Shown here: positions 42,471 to 50,028 of the stretch, piece by piece
Layout: each line of letters begins with the position of its first letter
Numbering within the stretch: the first letter of the stretch is position 1
Assembly (NCBI GenBank): GCA_944322815.1
Contig: CALUQB010000008.1
Span: 1-64,000 of the forward strand
Reading direction: 5' to 3'
Source of the DNA: an uncultured Bacteroidales bacterium
GTDB lineage: Bacteria > Bacteroidota > Bacteroidia > Bacteroidales > UBA932
Length of the DNA: 64,000 bases
The notes under the pieces: model-generated
What the model saw: the letters and a program-made list of their open reading frames with translations, nothing else
Database searches by the model: none
What the model was told of the DNA's origin: nothing
Position numbers and translations under genes: made by a program

Positions 42471-42543
42471 GATTCGTTAGCTCAGCTGGTAGAGCACAAC
42501 ACTTTTAATGTTGGGGTCTTGGGTTCGAATCCCAAACGGATCA
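42471..42543 (+). tRNA. tRNA-Lys (TTT anticodon)
   Basis: Cloverleaf of 73 bases. The acceptor arm GATTCGT pairs with ACGGATC (one T-G pair), the anticodon loop CTTTTAA carries TTT, and GGTTCGAATCC forms the T arm. Discriminator A; the CCA end is not encoded. Confidence 0.95.
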
Positions 42544-42576
42544 CAGAGTAGCTGTTCTGACAGTATTTGAAATCTT

Positions 42577-42649
42577 GCTTCCTTAGCTCAGTTGGTAGAG
42601 CACGACACTCTTAATGTTGGGGTCCAGGGTTCGAGCCCCTGAGGGAGCA
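42577..42649 (+). tRNA. tRNA-Lys (CTT anticodon)
   Basis: Cloverleaf of 73 bases. The acceptor arm GCTTCCT pairs with AGGGAGC, the anticodon stem is CGACA/TGTTG with loop CTCTTAA, and GGTTCGAGCCC forms the T arm. Discriminator A; CCA not encoded. It is separated from the TTT isoacceptor by 33 bases. Confidence 0.95.
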
Positions 42650-42656
42650 CATCTTT

Positions 42657-42695
42657 AAAAGGCTAATTCAGTATTTAACACTGAGTTAGCCTTTA
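42657..42695 (+). terminator. Terminator of the tRNA operon
   Basis: AAAGGCTAATTCAG pairs with CTGAGTTAGCCTTT across a short loop (one mismatch), followed by ATTTG. It lies just after the second tRNA-Lys and before the promoter of the YefM/YoeB module. Confidence 0.72.
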
Positions 42696-42709
42696 TTTGT
42701 GTCTGAAAA

Positions 42710-42766
42710 TTGCCGACTTTTTAAAAAAGCATTATATTTGTACCGATTTAAGTACATCAAAAGTAC
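42710..42766 (+). promoter_or_regulatory. Promoter and GTAC operator of the YefM/YoeB operon
   Basis: TTG (42710-42712), a 20-base spacer and TATATTTG (42733-42740) form a consensus promoter. Immediately downstream, three GTAC palindromes occur at 42740-42743, 42752-42755 and 42763-42766, spaced 12 and 11 bases. YefM operators in Escherichia coli carry TGTACA-type palindromes, so these are probable autorepressor sites over the transcription start. Confidence 0.7.
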
Positions 42767-42772
42767 AGCACT

Positions 42773-43051
42773 ATGAAAACAGTAAATTTTACAGAGTTGA
42801 GGAAAAACCTACGCTCATACCTGGACGGGGTAATAAACGACACCGACACGGTGGTAATAAGCCGGGAAAACGGCACGGCCGCCGTCATTATCTCCATGGA
42901 TGAGTATAACGCCATAAAAGAAACGGAATATATCATGCAATCCCCGGCGACAGTGGAAGCGATACGGAGGGCATCAGATGAGCTGGACAGGGGAGAATCT
43001 GTTAGACAGGAAGACGGGGAATCGGTAGAGGATTTTTTGGCACGCATCTGA
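42773..43051 (+). CDS. yefM: YefM/Phd-family antitoxin
   Basis: 92-residue antitoxin. The N-terminal DNA-binding domain (VNFTELRKNLRSYLDG, then VVISRENGTAAVIISMDEYNAI) matches YefM, and the C-terminal ~40 residues are helical and acidic (MQSPATVEAIRRASDEL ... ESVEDFLARI) for wrapping the toxin. It neutralises the partner toxin and represses its own promoter. The toxin gene starts 1 base after its stop. Confidence 0.9.
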   Translation: MKTVNFTELRKNLRSYLDGVINDTDTVVISRENGTAAVIISMDEYNAIKETEYIMQSPATVEAIRRASDELDRGESVRQEDGESVEDFLARI

Positions 43052-43052
43052 T

Positions 43053-43322
43053 ATGTACCGTTTAGTCTTTTCAATGCAGGCAAAATCCGATTGGGACTAT
43101 TGGAAACAGTCGGGGAATACCGCCATAATGAGAAAAATTGCCGCTCTGCTTGAGGATATGACGGCACACCCATATACGGGCATCGGAAAACCGGAGCAGC
43201 TGAAATACGGGTTGTCCGGCTGCTGGTCAAGGCGTATAAACAGGGAACACCGGATTATTTACCGTGTGAAAGAAACTGAAATTGAGGTTGAAGTACTGTC
43301 TATGCGGTATCATTACAGATAA
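43053..43322 (+). CDS. yoeB: YoeB/Txe-family mRNA endonuclease toxin
   Basis: 89-residue RelE-superfamily toxin that cleaves mRNA at the ribosome. PYTGIGKPEQLKY gives the Glu, SRRINREHRIIYRV the Arg, and the C-terminal MRYHYR the His-Tyr pair expected at the active site of YoeB. All are intact, so the module is likely functional. Confidence 0.92.
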   Translation: MYRLVFSMQAKSDWDYWKQSGNTAIMRKIAALLEDMTAHPYTGIGKPEQLKYGLSGCWSRRINREHRIIYRVKETEIEVEVLSMRYHYR

Positions 43323-43331
43323 TCCCAAATT

Positions 43332-43442
43332 ATGGAACTGATTTATTTGTTTGCCATTCTTGCCGTGCTCGGCATCATAGGCATAATATACGCGGCCTTT
43401 GAATTTCACAGGCAGAACAACCGCCCGACAAAAAAGGAGTGA
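43332..43442 (+). CDS. 36-aa single-pass membrane microprotein after yoeB
   Basis: A short reading frame begins 9 bases after the yoeB stop. It has one hydrophobic helix (IYLFAILAVLGIIGIIYAAF, residues ~4-23) followed by a basic tail (FHRQNNRPTKKE). It is in the same operon as the toxin and has no recognised relative. Composition resembles small membrane proteins rather than random sequence. It could be a genuine third gene or a chance frame. Confidence 0.45.
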   Translation: MELIYLFAILAVLGIIGIIYAAFEFHRQNNRPTKKE

Positions 43443-43467
43443 GGAAATACAATTGGTATAATGCCAA

Positions 43468-43507
43468 ATTAAGCCGGCACGGGAATCTTCTTCCCGGCCG
43501 GCTTAAT
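43468..43507. terminator. Bidirectional terminator between the toxin and polysaccharide operons
   Basis: ATTAAGCCGGC (43468-43478) pairs with GCCGGCTTAAT (43497-43507), and an inner arm CGGGAA/TTCCCG extends the stem. Transcripts converge here from the YefM/YoeB operon (plus) and the polysaccharide operon (minus). Confidence 0.75.
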
Positions 43508-43526
43508 CGTACGTGTCAGGTCAGGG

Positions 43527-45836
43527 CTATCTGCCGATAGTCGAACCGTAGCTTGAATATGTGCTGTTAGGAGTAAATGTGGCGATGTTTCCGCCGGAGA
43601 ACGGATCAGCCGAGATCAATTCAAATTCTTCTGCAGCACCTGTTGTCGGTTTGAAGCTATTGTTCTGGAATATCCTGAAATAGTATCGTCCACCTGCATT
43701 GTTTCCAGTGACGCCTGTAGCTATGGACTGGTCGTAGTAGGCGATATTGTCTACGCAGTTTGCAGTGGCAGGATAATTCCCGTATGCCCTCAGAATGCAG
43801 TGATACTGTTGTGTAACGCCTGACCATGAATCAGTGTCGAAATAAACCAGGTTCTTGGTTATCGTAGCCTGATTGATATTCAAAGCTATCACCATTGCTG
43901 AATTGTTGTAGCAGATATTGGACAATGTGTTGCTTTCGAATACAATGTTGTTTATGGTCGTCTTAGTCTGGTCATTCTGGCTGTTTACAAGTCTGAATGT
44001 CGTAACCATACCGTTGTTGCAATACACAACATTGTTTTTGAAATTCAGGTTGTCAATAGTAGTCTCGACTCCGGCAGTACTTGCAATGTATCTGCTTGCA
44101 TTCCCCGCAGGTATATGGATTTTGCAGTCTTCTATGTTTATGCTGCTGATAGCTCTGCCTGCAGCTGTAATATTAATCAGCGGATTGGTTTCATTCATGA
44201 GGATATCGCAGTTCCACATGGTAAGCTCAGCGAATGCTGAATTTGCAACGAATCCGTTTTTAACAGCACCACCCTTGTTGTCTACACTGTTCGGCATGTC
44301 AATGATCAGGTTTGCCAGAACAAGTCTCTTGTTTCCTTCGTCATTGAGGTTTGCTGCGGAACGGATCACAGTAGGTTTCTTGTCAGGATTGTTTCCTATC
44401 ACTATGATATCACCTGCATTTCCGATGGATACAGGTTTTTCCTGATTCTCGATGTCAATGAAGATGATGGTACCGTTACCGTACTGGGCGGATGTATTGT
44501 AAATTGAGGAATTGGCATTCTCCATCAATTTGATTTTATCATCGGCAAACTGAGACTTGTTGTATATCTTGCCGCATATTTCAATATCCTGACCATCCAT
44601 GAATGCTGCATAATAGTCATTGATAGGCGCTTTCTCAGTAGTGGCATCGCATTTTGCAATAGCTCCGTTCTTCTCATCTCCGACAGGAAGAACGTAGAGA
44701 GTATAGGCAGTTTCGGCTTCAAGTTTCCCGATGGTGAGCGTCGTCCCTGTTCCCTCTGTCCATGCTGTGCATTCTGCAGTAGGGGCCTCCTCACTTGAGA
44801 GCTGATGGATATACTTCCATGAAGTCACCAGATCGTTAGGCGTGATGGTATATGTGATGCTGGCATCGGTGATGTCGGCAGCGGAAACAGATACTTCAGG
44901 TTCCGTGACGATCACTATGGCCACGGCTATTTTCGAATAGATGGAACGGTCGTCTGCACCTGAAAATGCATGAAGCACGAGGTCCTTATCAGTATCAGCG
45001 CTGATCTTGGTTTCTATTTCAGTTTCCGGGGCGGTCACAGTGAGTTTCGCGATGATCTCGGTGGAAGGATCGGACGCATCTTCTCCCTCAAGCGATGCTG
45101 ACCATCCGGCAGGCTTGGTGAGATATACATCCTTTACTCCTCTCATCTTGACATCGAATACCCTGGTCTGTCCAGGAGAGAACGGTTCCGGATTATTTTC
45201 TGAGACAATCGAGCATACGAAGTCCGTGGATACTGTAAAACTGTAGGTTTTGCCGTCAGCAAGTGTCAGGCTGAGTTCTCCGTTTTCTTCGTTGTATTCT
45301 ATGTTCTGGAAGAAGTTACCGCCTTCACCGACAGCCGGTACCGGATTGCCTTCAGTATCGGATACGGTCTCATAGTTTTTCCCGTCTGTGCTGATCTCCC
45401 AGTTTCCGTCTGCATTTACTCTGAACAGAGGAGCTGCCGTCACAGGGACATTCTCTCCGTTTACTTTTACCTGGGAGAAGGTGGCACCGTTGTCATAGCT
45501 GACGATCCAGTAGCCGTCTTCTACGGATATCTGAGGTGTGTTTCCTATCTTGCCCTGTTTGATGGTATATGGGTTTCCGTCGGACATTTTCAGAGTGTAT
45601 TCATCGCCAGCTTCATTGACGGTGATTTCAGTGATGAATATCTGACCGCCAAGCAATGCCTGGACGGCATCGATATTGTCCTGCAGGGCAGGAAGCTGGG
45701 TTTCAAGTGCTGTTATTCTGCTGTCGAGTGAATCCACTCTTTCTTCCAGTTCGCTCAGGTCATTGCAGGCGAACAGGCTTGCTCCGCAGAAAACGGCTGC
45801 GGTGCATTTTATAATACTGTTGAAATGCAGTTTCAT
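43527..45836 (-). CDS. DUF4988 lipoprotein with parallel beta-helix region
   Basis: 769-residue lipoprotein (lipobox SLFAC, Cys about residue 24). It starts with a short coiled coil (DLSELEERVDSLDSRITAL) and a DUF4988 region of paired strand repeats (WIVSYDNGATF, WEISTDGKNYETV). A fibronectin-like segment follows (~315-400; SWKYIHQLSSEEAP, ETAYTLYVLPVGD), and the C-terminal ~370 residues are strand-rich (TMWNCDILMN, IEDCKIHIPAG, FESNTLSNICYNN), like DUF4957/DUF5123 right-handed beta-helices. It is the last gene of the leftward operon. A surface glycan-binding or lyase-like role is plausible; no catalytic residue is claimed. Confidence 0.72.
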   Translation of the reverse strand: MKLHFNSIIKCTAAVFCGASLFACNDLSELEERVDSLDSRITALETQLPALQDNIDAVQALLGGQIFITEITVNEAGDEYTLKMSDGNPYTIKQGKIGNTPQISVEDGYWIVSYDNGATFSQVKVNGENVPVTAAPLFRVNADGNWEISTDGKNYETVSDTEGNPVPAVGEGGNFFQNIEYNEENGELSLTLADGKTYSFTVSTDFVCSIVSENNPEPFSPGQTRVFDVKMRGVKDVYLTKPAGWSASLEGEDASDPSTEIIAKLTVTAPETEIETKISADTDKDLVLHAFSGADDRSIYSKIAVAIVIVTEPEVSVSAADITDASITYTITPNDLVTSWKYIHQLSSEEAPTAECTAWTEGTGTTLTIGKLEAETAYTLYVLPVGDEKNGAIAKCDATTEKAPINDYYAAFMDGQDIEICGKIYNKSQFADDKIKLMENANSSIYNTSAQYGNGTIIFIDIENQEKPVSIGNAGDIIVIGNNPDKKPTVIRSAANLNDEGNKRLVLANLIIDMPNSVDNKGGAVKNGFVANSAFAELTMWNCDILMNETNPLINITAAGRAISSINIEDCKIHIPAGNASRYIASTAGVETTIDNLNFKNNVVYCNNGMVTTFRLVNSQNDQTKTTINNIVFESNTLSNICYNNSAMVIALNINQATITKNLVYFDTDSWSGVTQQYHCILRAYGNYPATANCVDNIAYYDQSIATGVTGNNAGGRYYFRIFQNNSFKPTTGAAEEFELISADPFSGGNIATFTPNSTYSSYGSTIGR

Positions 45837-45875
45837 TGCTTATATGATTTTAATTGTTATTGTCTTGGTGTTATA

Positions 45876-48446
45876 TCAGTTTGCGGTTTTTGCCTTGAGT
45901 TCCAGCAGCCATCCCGGGACATATCCCAGACGTTTCTTCAATTGCTCTTCGTACAGAGATTCAGGCTGCACGGATGTACCGTTGCTTTCCATATATTTGG
46001 TCTGGGTCTCATCGAAAGTGACAGAATGCCCATGAAATCCGACCACTACAGGCGGAAGGAATTTCCACCAGCGGTCATTCTGGTCCCACCATATCCAGGT
46101 GCCCGAGAACGATGTGGCGTTTTCGAAGTTCCAAATGGTAAGGTCTGCCAGATGATTAGGCATCTGATTCTCGTCACCGCCCTGTCTCCATCTTCTGAAC
46201 GAACCTTCGCAGCAGTCTATCAGTGTGGCTCGCGGCTGTGAAGCATGAGCCTCGAAGCATCCGTCGCTTCCCCATGTATTTCTCCACAGAACGGCACCCA
46301 TGCTTTCTTTCGATACCCCGACAGCATGATACTGGCCTGTTACTTCATTCGGATCGGAACCGGTGACATCATGTCCTTTCTCGTCCATGCTGCAGCCTTG
46401 CGCAATGTCCCTGATACCTCCGATGAATACTCTGGATGATCCCTGTGATCTGATGGACGAGTGGCCCCTGTTTCCGGATATCTCACAGTCGTATACAGAT
46501 ACGTTTGCGCTTTCGATGATGGAGCATGCTTCGCTTACGCTCTTGAAGTTTACTCTTCTCATCCATGAGTTTACGGCTCTGGTCATGCTTACAGGCTTGT
46601 AAGCCCCGTCATCTTCCCATGAATCATGGTGATCGAAGTTTTCCTTCGCGTTTCCGATGAAAGTCAGATCTTCTATTCCGATATTCTCATAGTGGTCATA
46701 TCTGAGTATCTGCCAGCCCCACTGCGGATCTACTTCATGCATGATAGGTTCGTGGAAAGTCACGGTATTTCCGGATACTTCCGCTATCTGATGAATATCC
46801 TTGACGATCACTCCATCGGATTTTACTATCACCCAGTCGGATGACGGATTCACATAGTAAGGCGCCAGTTCTTCAGTGACGAGATCTATGTCTTTGTTCT
46901 TCAGGTACAGACACACCCAGTCACCTTCCTTCAGCCCGGACGTGCTTCCCACTTCCACCGAGAATTCACCTTTCGCGGCTTCGCCGGTCACATTGGCCAG
47001 CACTGCATCATACTTGATGCCTGTATTGTGTTTCAGCTGGATCATATCAGGAGAAGAATACAGTACATTTTCATCATCCGGAAGATTCGGGTCTTCCATG
47101 ATCAGCCTGGTCTTGTCGGCTCCGGCACCTTTCAAGATGAAGTTCCCGGCACGTATGATTATGGACTGGCTGGTCCCGTTCTTATTGTCGGCCTCTGAAT
47201 GCAGGACATAATCTCCTTCAGGGAAATATACTATGGCATTAGCCTGATTTTTCGATCCGAACAGGATATCGCCATTCTTGTCATCTGAATAATTCTGTCC
47301 GGTCGCCGCTTTTACGGCTTCCAGAAATGCCTGCCTGTAACTGTTCCCGTCAGTCTTGTAAGACTTGACATTATAGACCTTGTACCCGTTGCTGGCGGTG
47401 CATGTCCCGTCAGAATGTTCTGTGACGGTGACTTCTGCAGGGGCCGTGTTTCCATGGTCGTAACCTGCATAGGAGAAATCAAGGAGTACGTTTTCCTCAG
47501 ATTCTTCTACAAAATGCTTCCAGGCATTACAGGCGTTAGGGTCAAGGTCGTAGGACGAAAAAACGAATGAGAATCTGTATTTCCTTATGTATTTTTCAGG
47601 TTCAGCTGATTGAAGCCAGATTTCCACTATATGTTCACCTTCTTCAGAGACTGAAGGGGTTATGATGAATTTGCCTTCTTCAGTGATCTGAATGCGCCAT
47701 CCGTCAGGATATGCCATGACTACCGCATCGGTGACATCTTCCGAGAATGTCACATCGAGTTCGAGAGATGTTCCCGCAGAAATTGCCATACCTTCTTCAT
47801 ATCCTTCTACCGTCATGCTCAGAGCCTGGCTGACGGTGATTTCCACCTCTTCTCCTGTCGCCAGTCCCAGAACAAGTTTTCCGTTGGTTTCATCGTACTT
47901 TACCGATTCGAAGAACGAATCCGAGAAGCCGCCTGTGTTGGCCGGCACCTTGTTTCCGTCAGCGTCAGTCACTTCAGTCCAAGTGATGCCGCCATCAGTA
48001 CTGAATTCCCATACGGAATCATCGTTTACCCTGATCTGCGGAGGTACGGTGGCTGGTTCGGTATTACCTGTAGCTTCCATTTTCATGAAAGTACTCCCTC
48101 CGTCGACAGAATAAATCCAGTTTCCGTCTTCATCCACGCCAACGATCGGTGTGATTCCTTCATCATTTTCTGTCAGGTAGATGTCTATGGTAGAGCCATC
48201 GCTCAGATCGAGACTGTAGACTGTCCCGTTTTCATGGGCATTGACAGCCATCACGAGCTGCCCTTCCTTGATTATCTTGTATGCGGATATCGCATTCGAG
48301 TTGATTTCGGCAGCCCTTTGTTCAAGTGCTTCAGCCTTGCCTTCGAGATCAGTCAGCTTGGATTCGAGGGCTTCCGTATCCACACAGGAAGTCCATCCGA
48401 GCGCTCCTGCCCCGAGACAGGCTATTGTCATAAAAATTTTTCTCAT
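45876..48446 (-). CDS. PL29-type glycosaminoglycan lyase (DUF4988-DUF4955)
   Basis: 856-residue lipoprotein (GWTSC, Cys about residue 21). The order is coiled coil (EALESKLTDLEGKAEALEQR), DUF4988 strand repeats (GNWIYSVDGGSTFM, VWEFSTDGGITWTEV), a spacer, then from ~320 the DUF4955 domain with a beta-helix-like body (YFPEGDYVLHSEAD, NFILKGAGADKTRLIM, MTRAVNSWMRRVNFKSVSE). This architecture is that of PL29, whose characterised member BT_3328 of Bacteroides thetaiotaomicron cleaves chondroitin, dermatan and hyaluronan. Surface lipidation suggests it acts outside the cell on long chains. It shares an operon with a PL8 lyase, GH88 and a sulfatase. Confidence 0.78.
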   Translation of the reverse strand: MRKIFMTIACLGAGALGWTSCVDTEALESKLTDLEGKAEALEQRAAEINSNAISAYKIIKEGQLVMAVNAHENGTVYSLDLSDGSTIDIYLTENDEGITPIVGVDEDGNWIYSVDGGSTFMKMEATGNTEPATVPPQIRVNDDSVWEFSTDGGITWTEVTDADGNKVPANTGGFSDSFFESVKYDETNGKLVLGLATGEEVEITVSQALSMTVEGYEEGMAISAGTSLELDVTFSEDVTDAVVMAYPDGWRIQITEEGKFIITPSVSEEGEHIVEIWLQSAEPEKYIRKYRFSFVFSSYDLDPNACNAWKHFVEESEENVLLDFSYAGYDHGNTAPAEVTVTEHSDGTCTASNGYKVYNVKSYKTDGNSYRQAFLEAVKAATGQNYSDDKNGDILFGSKNQANAIVYFPEGDYVLHSEADNKNGTSQSIIIRAGNFILKGAGADKTRLIMEDPNLPDDENVLYSSPDMIQLKHNTGIKYDAVLANVTGEAAKGEFSVEVGSTSGLKEGDWVCLYLKNKDIDLVTEELAPYYVNPSSDWVIVKSDGVIVKDIHQIAEVSGNTVTFHEPIMHEVDPQWGWQILRYDHYENIGIEDLTFIGNAKENFDHHDSWEDDGAYKPVSMTRAVNSWMRRVNFKSVSEACSIIESANVSVYDCEISGNRGHSSIRSQGSSRVFIGGIRDIAQGCSMDEKGHDVTGSDPNEVTGQYHAVGVSKESMGAVLWRNTWGSDGCFEAHASQPRATLIDCCEGSFRRWRQGGDENQMPNHLADLTIWNFENATSFSGTWIWWDQNDRWWKFLPPVVVGFHGHSVTFDETQTKYMESNGTSVQPESLYEEQLKKRLGYVPGWLLELKAKTAN

Positions 48447-48470
48447 ATAGTAATAGTGTTAATAATGTTT

Positions 48471-50018
48471 CTATTTCTTTCCGGAGTCGCCGTCCTGCAG
48501 CAGATGCTCCATGATGCCTTCACGGTACCAGATATCATTCGCTTCTTCCAGTTTTCCGCGCAAAACATCGCAGAGTTCCGCAAACAGCTCCTGATTTTCC
48601 TGATACGGAATATTCTGCATCTGGTACGGATCGTTCCAGTCATCGAAGATCAGGACCCTCTGCAGTTCCTTGTCCCGGTTTATGGCGATTTCCATAGTGT
48701 ATCTGTCGGTCTTGATGCCGCGGGCTGCCGGGAAGAATCCGCTGACGATGCCATCTGCATCTTTCTCTCCGTCCATATTCCTGATATACAGAGCAGCTTC
48801 GGGAATGTCGCAGTCCTCTCCGTTTTCCAGTAAGACAGGGGCCAGATTACGTCCTTCGGCAGATTCAGGTATCTCTTCCTCCAGTCCGGCGAGAGCCAGC
48901 ATGGTAGGCATGATATCGACAGCACTCAGAAGTGTCGAATCCACCCTGTGCCTTATCCTGTCAGGATACCTGATCAGGAACGGGACGTTGAAAGATTCCG
49001 TATAGATGGAATTCTTCGGATCAAGTGTCCCCTGGCTGCACATGGTTTCCCCATGGTCGGAAGTGAACACTACGATGGTATTCTTTTCCAGCCCGAGACG
49101 TTCCAGTTCTGTGAGAAGACGTCCGAACTCCCTGTCCACACCTGTCACGTTCGCGAAATAGTATCTTGCTGAAGGCGCTTTCGACAGGGTAGTGTCTGCA
49201 TTCGGCCTTACGTAAAGCTCTGAATAGCCCATGTCCCGATACAAGGCATAGTCTTCCTCCATACAGTCGTCCAGGCTTTCGTACGGGCTGTGAGGCGGGT
49301 TATAGGCCAGGGCCAGGAAGAACGGTGCGCCTTCCTTCCGTTCTCCGTTTTCGTTTCTCAGGAACTCTATAGCCCGGTCAGTCTCATGCTTTACGGAATA
49401 TTCATGCGGATCATGCCGTACGCCTTCCGTATCCCAATAATGCGGGTTCTTGTGGACATCGAATGTACCGTATGAATACCAGTATGAGAAACCGTGCCGT
49501 CTCTCAGGCGGAGTGTAGGCATCCCATTCAGGATCGCGGTCGCTTACATAGTGTCCCGGATTTGCCGGGTCGTTCTTCATCGGGGTCTCGGCATGAAGTT
49601 TCCCGATATATCCGCAGCTGTACCCGTTAGCCGCCAGGACATCAGAAATGCAGGTCGCATCAGGATTCAGCGTGCTTTCCGGCCTGAGTGCCATGCAGTT
49701 AAGTGTTATGCCGCTTCTTTCGGGATACATTCCTGACAGGAATATGCCACGATAGGGGCTGCTCAGCGGGCAGTTGCTCATGGCTCTCGACAATACAGCC
49801 GCTTCATCTGCGAAAGCATTCAGATTCGGAGTATGCACAGGGTCTGCCTGCCATTTGACTGCATCGGAATACTCTTCTTTGTTCCAGAATCCGAGTGACT
49901 GGTTGCGGAACTGGTCGGGGAAGACATATATGATGTTCGGCTTTTCCTGTGCCACATTTCCGCACGCCGCCAGAGCCAGACCCGAAAGCGGTGCGAGATA
50001 TTTTTTGGTATCCATCAT
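48471..50018 (-). CDS. Serine-type sulfatase lipoprotein (S1 family)
   Basis: 515-residue sulfatase with a lipobox near the N-terminus (LALAACG). Metal Asp residues are in KPNIIYVFPDQ, and the formylglycine site is S86-S-P-Y-R in CPLSSPYRGIFLSGMYP. GYIGKLHAE, YNPPHSPY and TSDHGETMCSQG are the other conserved blocks. The Ser at the modified position implies an anaerobic maturase. It is in the glycosaminoglycan operon between two lyases, so it should desulfate chondroitin- or dermatan-type oligosaccharides; the position removed (2-O, 4-O or 6-O) is not assignable here. ATG 50018 is used because the TTG at 50036 would lie upstream of the preceding gene's stop codon. Confidence 0.88.
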   Translation of the reverse strand: MMDTKKYLAPLSGLALAACGNVAQEKPNIIYVFPDQFRNQSLGFWNKEEYSDAVKWQADPVHTPNLNAFADEAAVLSRAMSNCPLSSPYRGIFLSGMYPERSGITLNCMALRPESTLNPDATCISDVLAANGYSCGYIGKLHAETPMKNDPANPGHYVSDRDPEWDAYTPPERRHGFSYWYSYGTFDVHKNPHYWDTEGVRHDPHEYSVKHETDRAIEFLRNENGERKEGAPFFLALAYNPPHSPYESLDDCMEEDYALYRDMGYSELYVRPNADTTLSKAPSARYYFANVTGVDREFGRLLTELERLGLEKNTIVVFTSDHGETMCSQGTLDPKNSIYTESFNVPFLIRYPDRIRHRVDSTLLSAVDIMPTMLALAGLEEEIPESAEGRNLAPVLLENGEDCDIPEAALYIRNMDGEKDADGIVSGFFPAARGIKTDRYTMEIAINRDKELQRVLIFDDWNDPYQMQNIPYQENQELFAELCDVLRGKLEEANDIWYREGIMEHLLQDGDSGKK

Positions 50019-50028
50019 TTCAGAAGTT

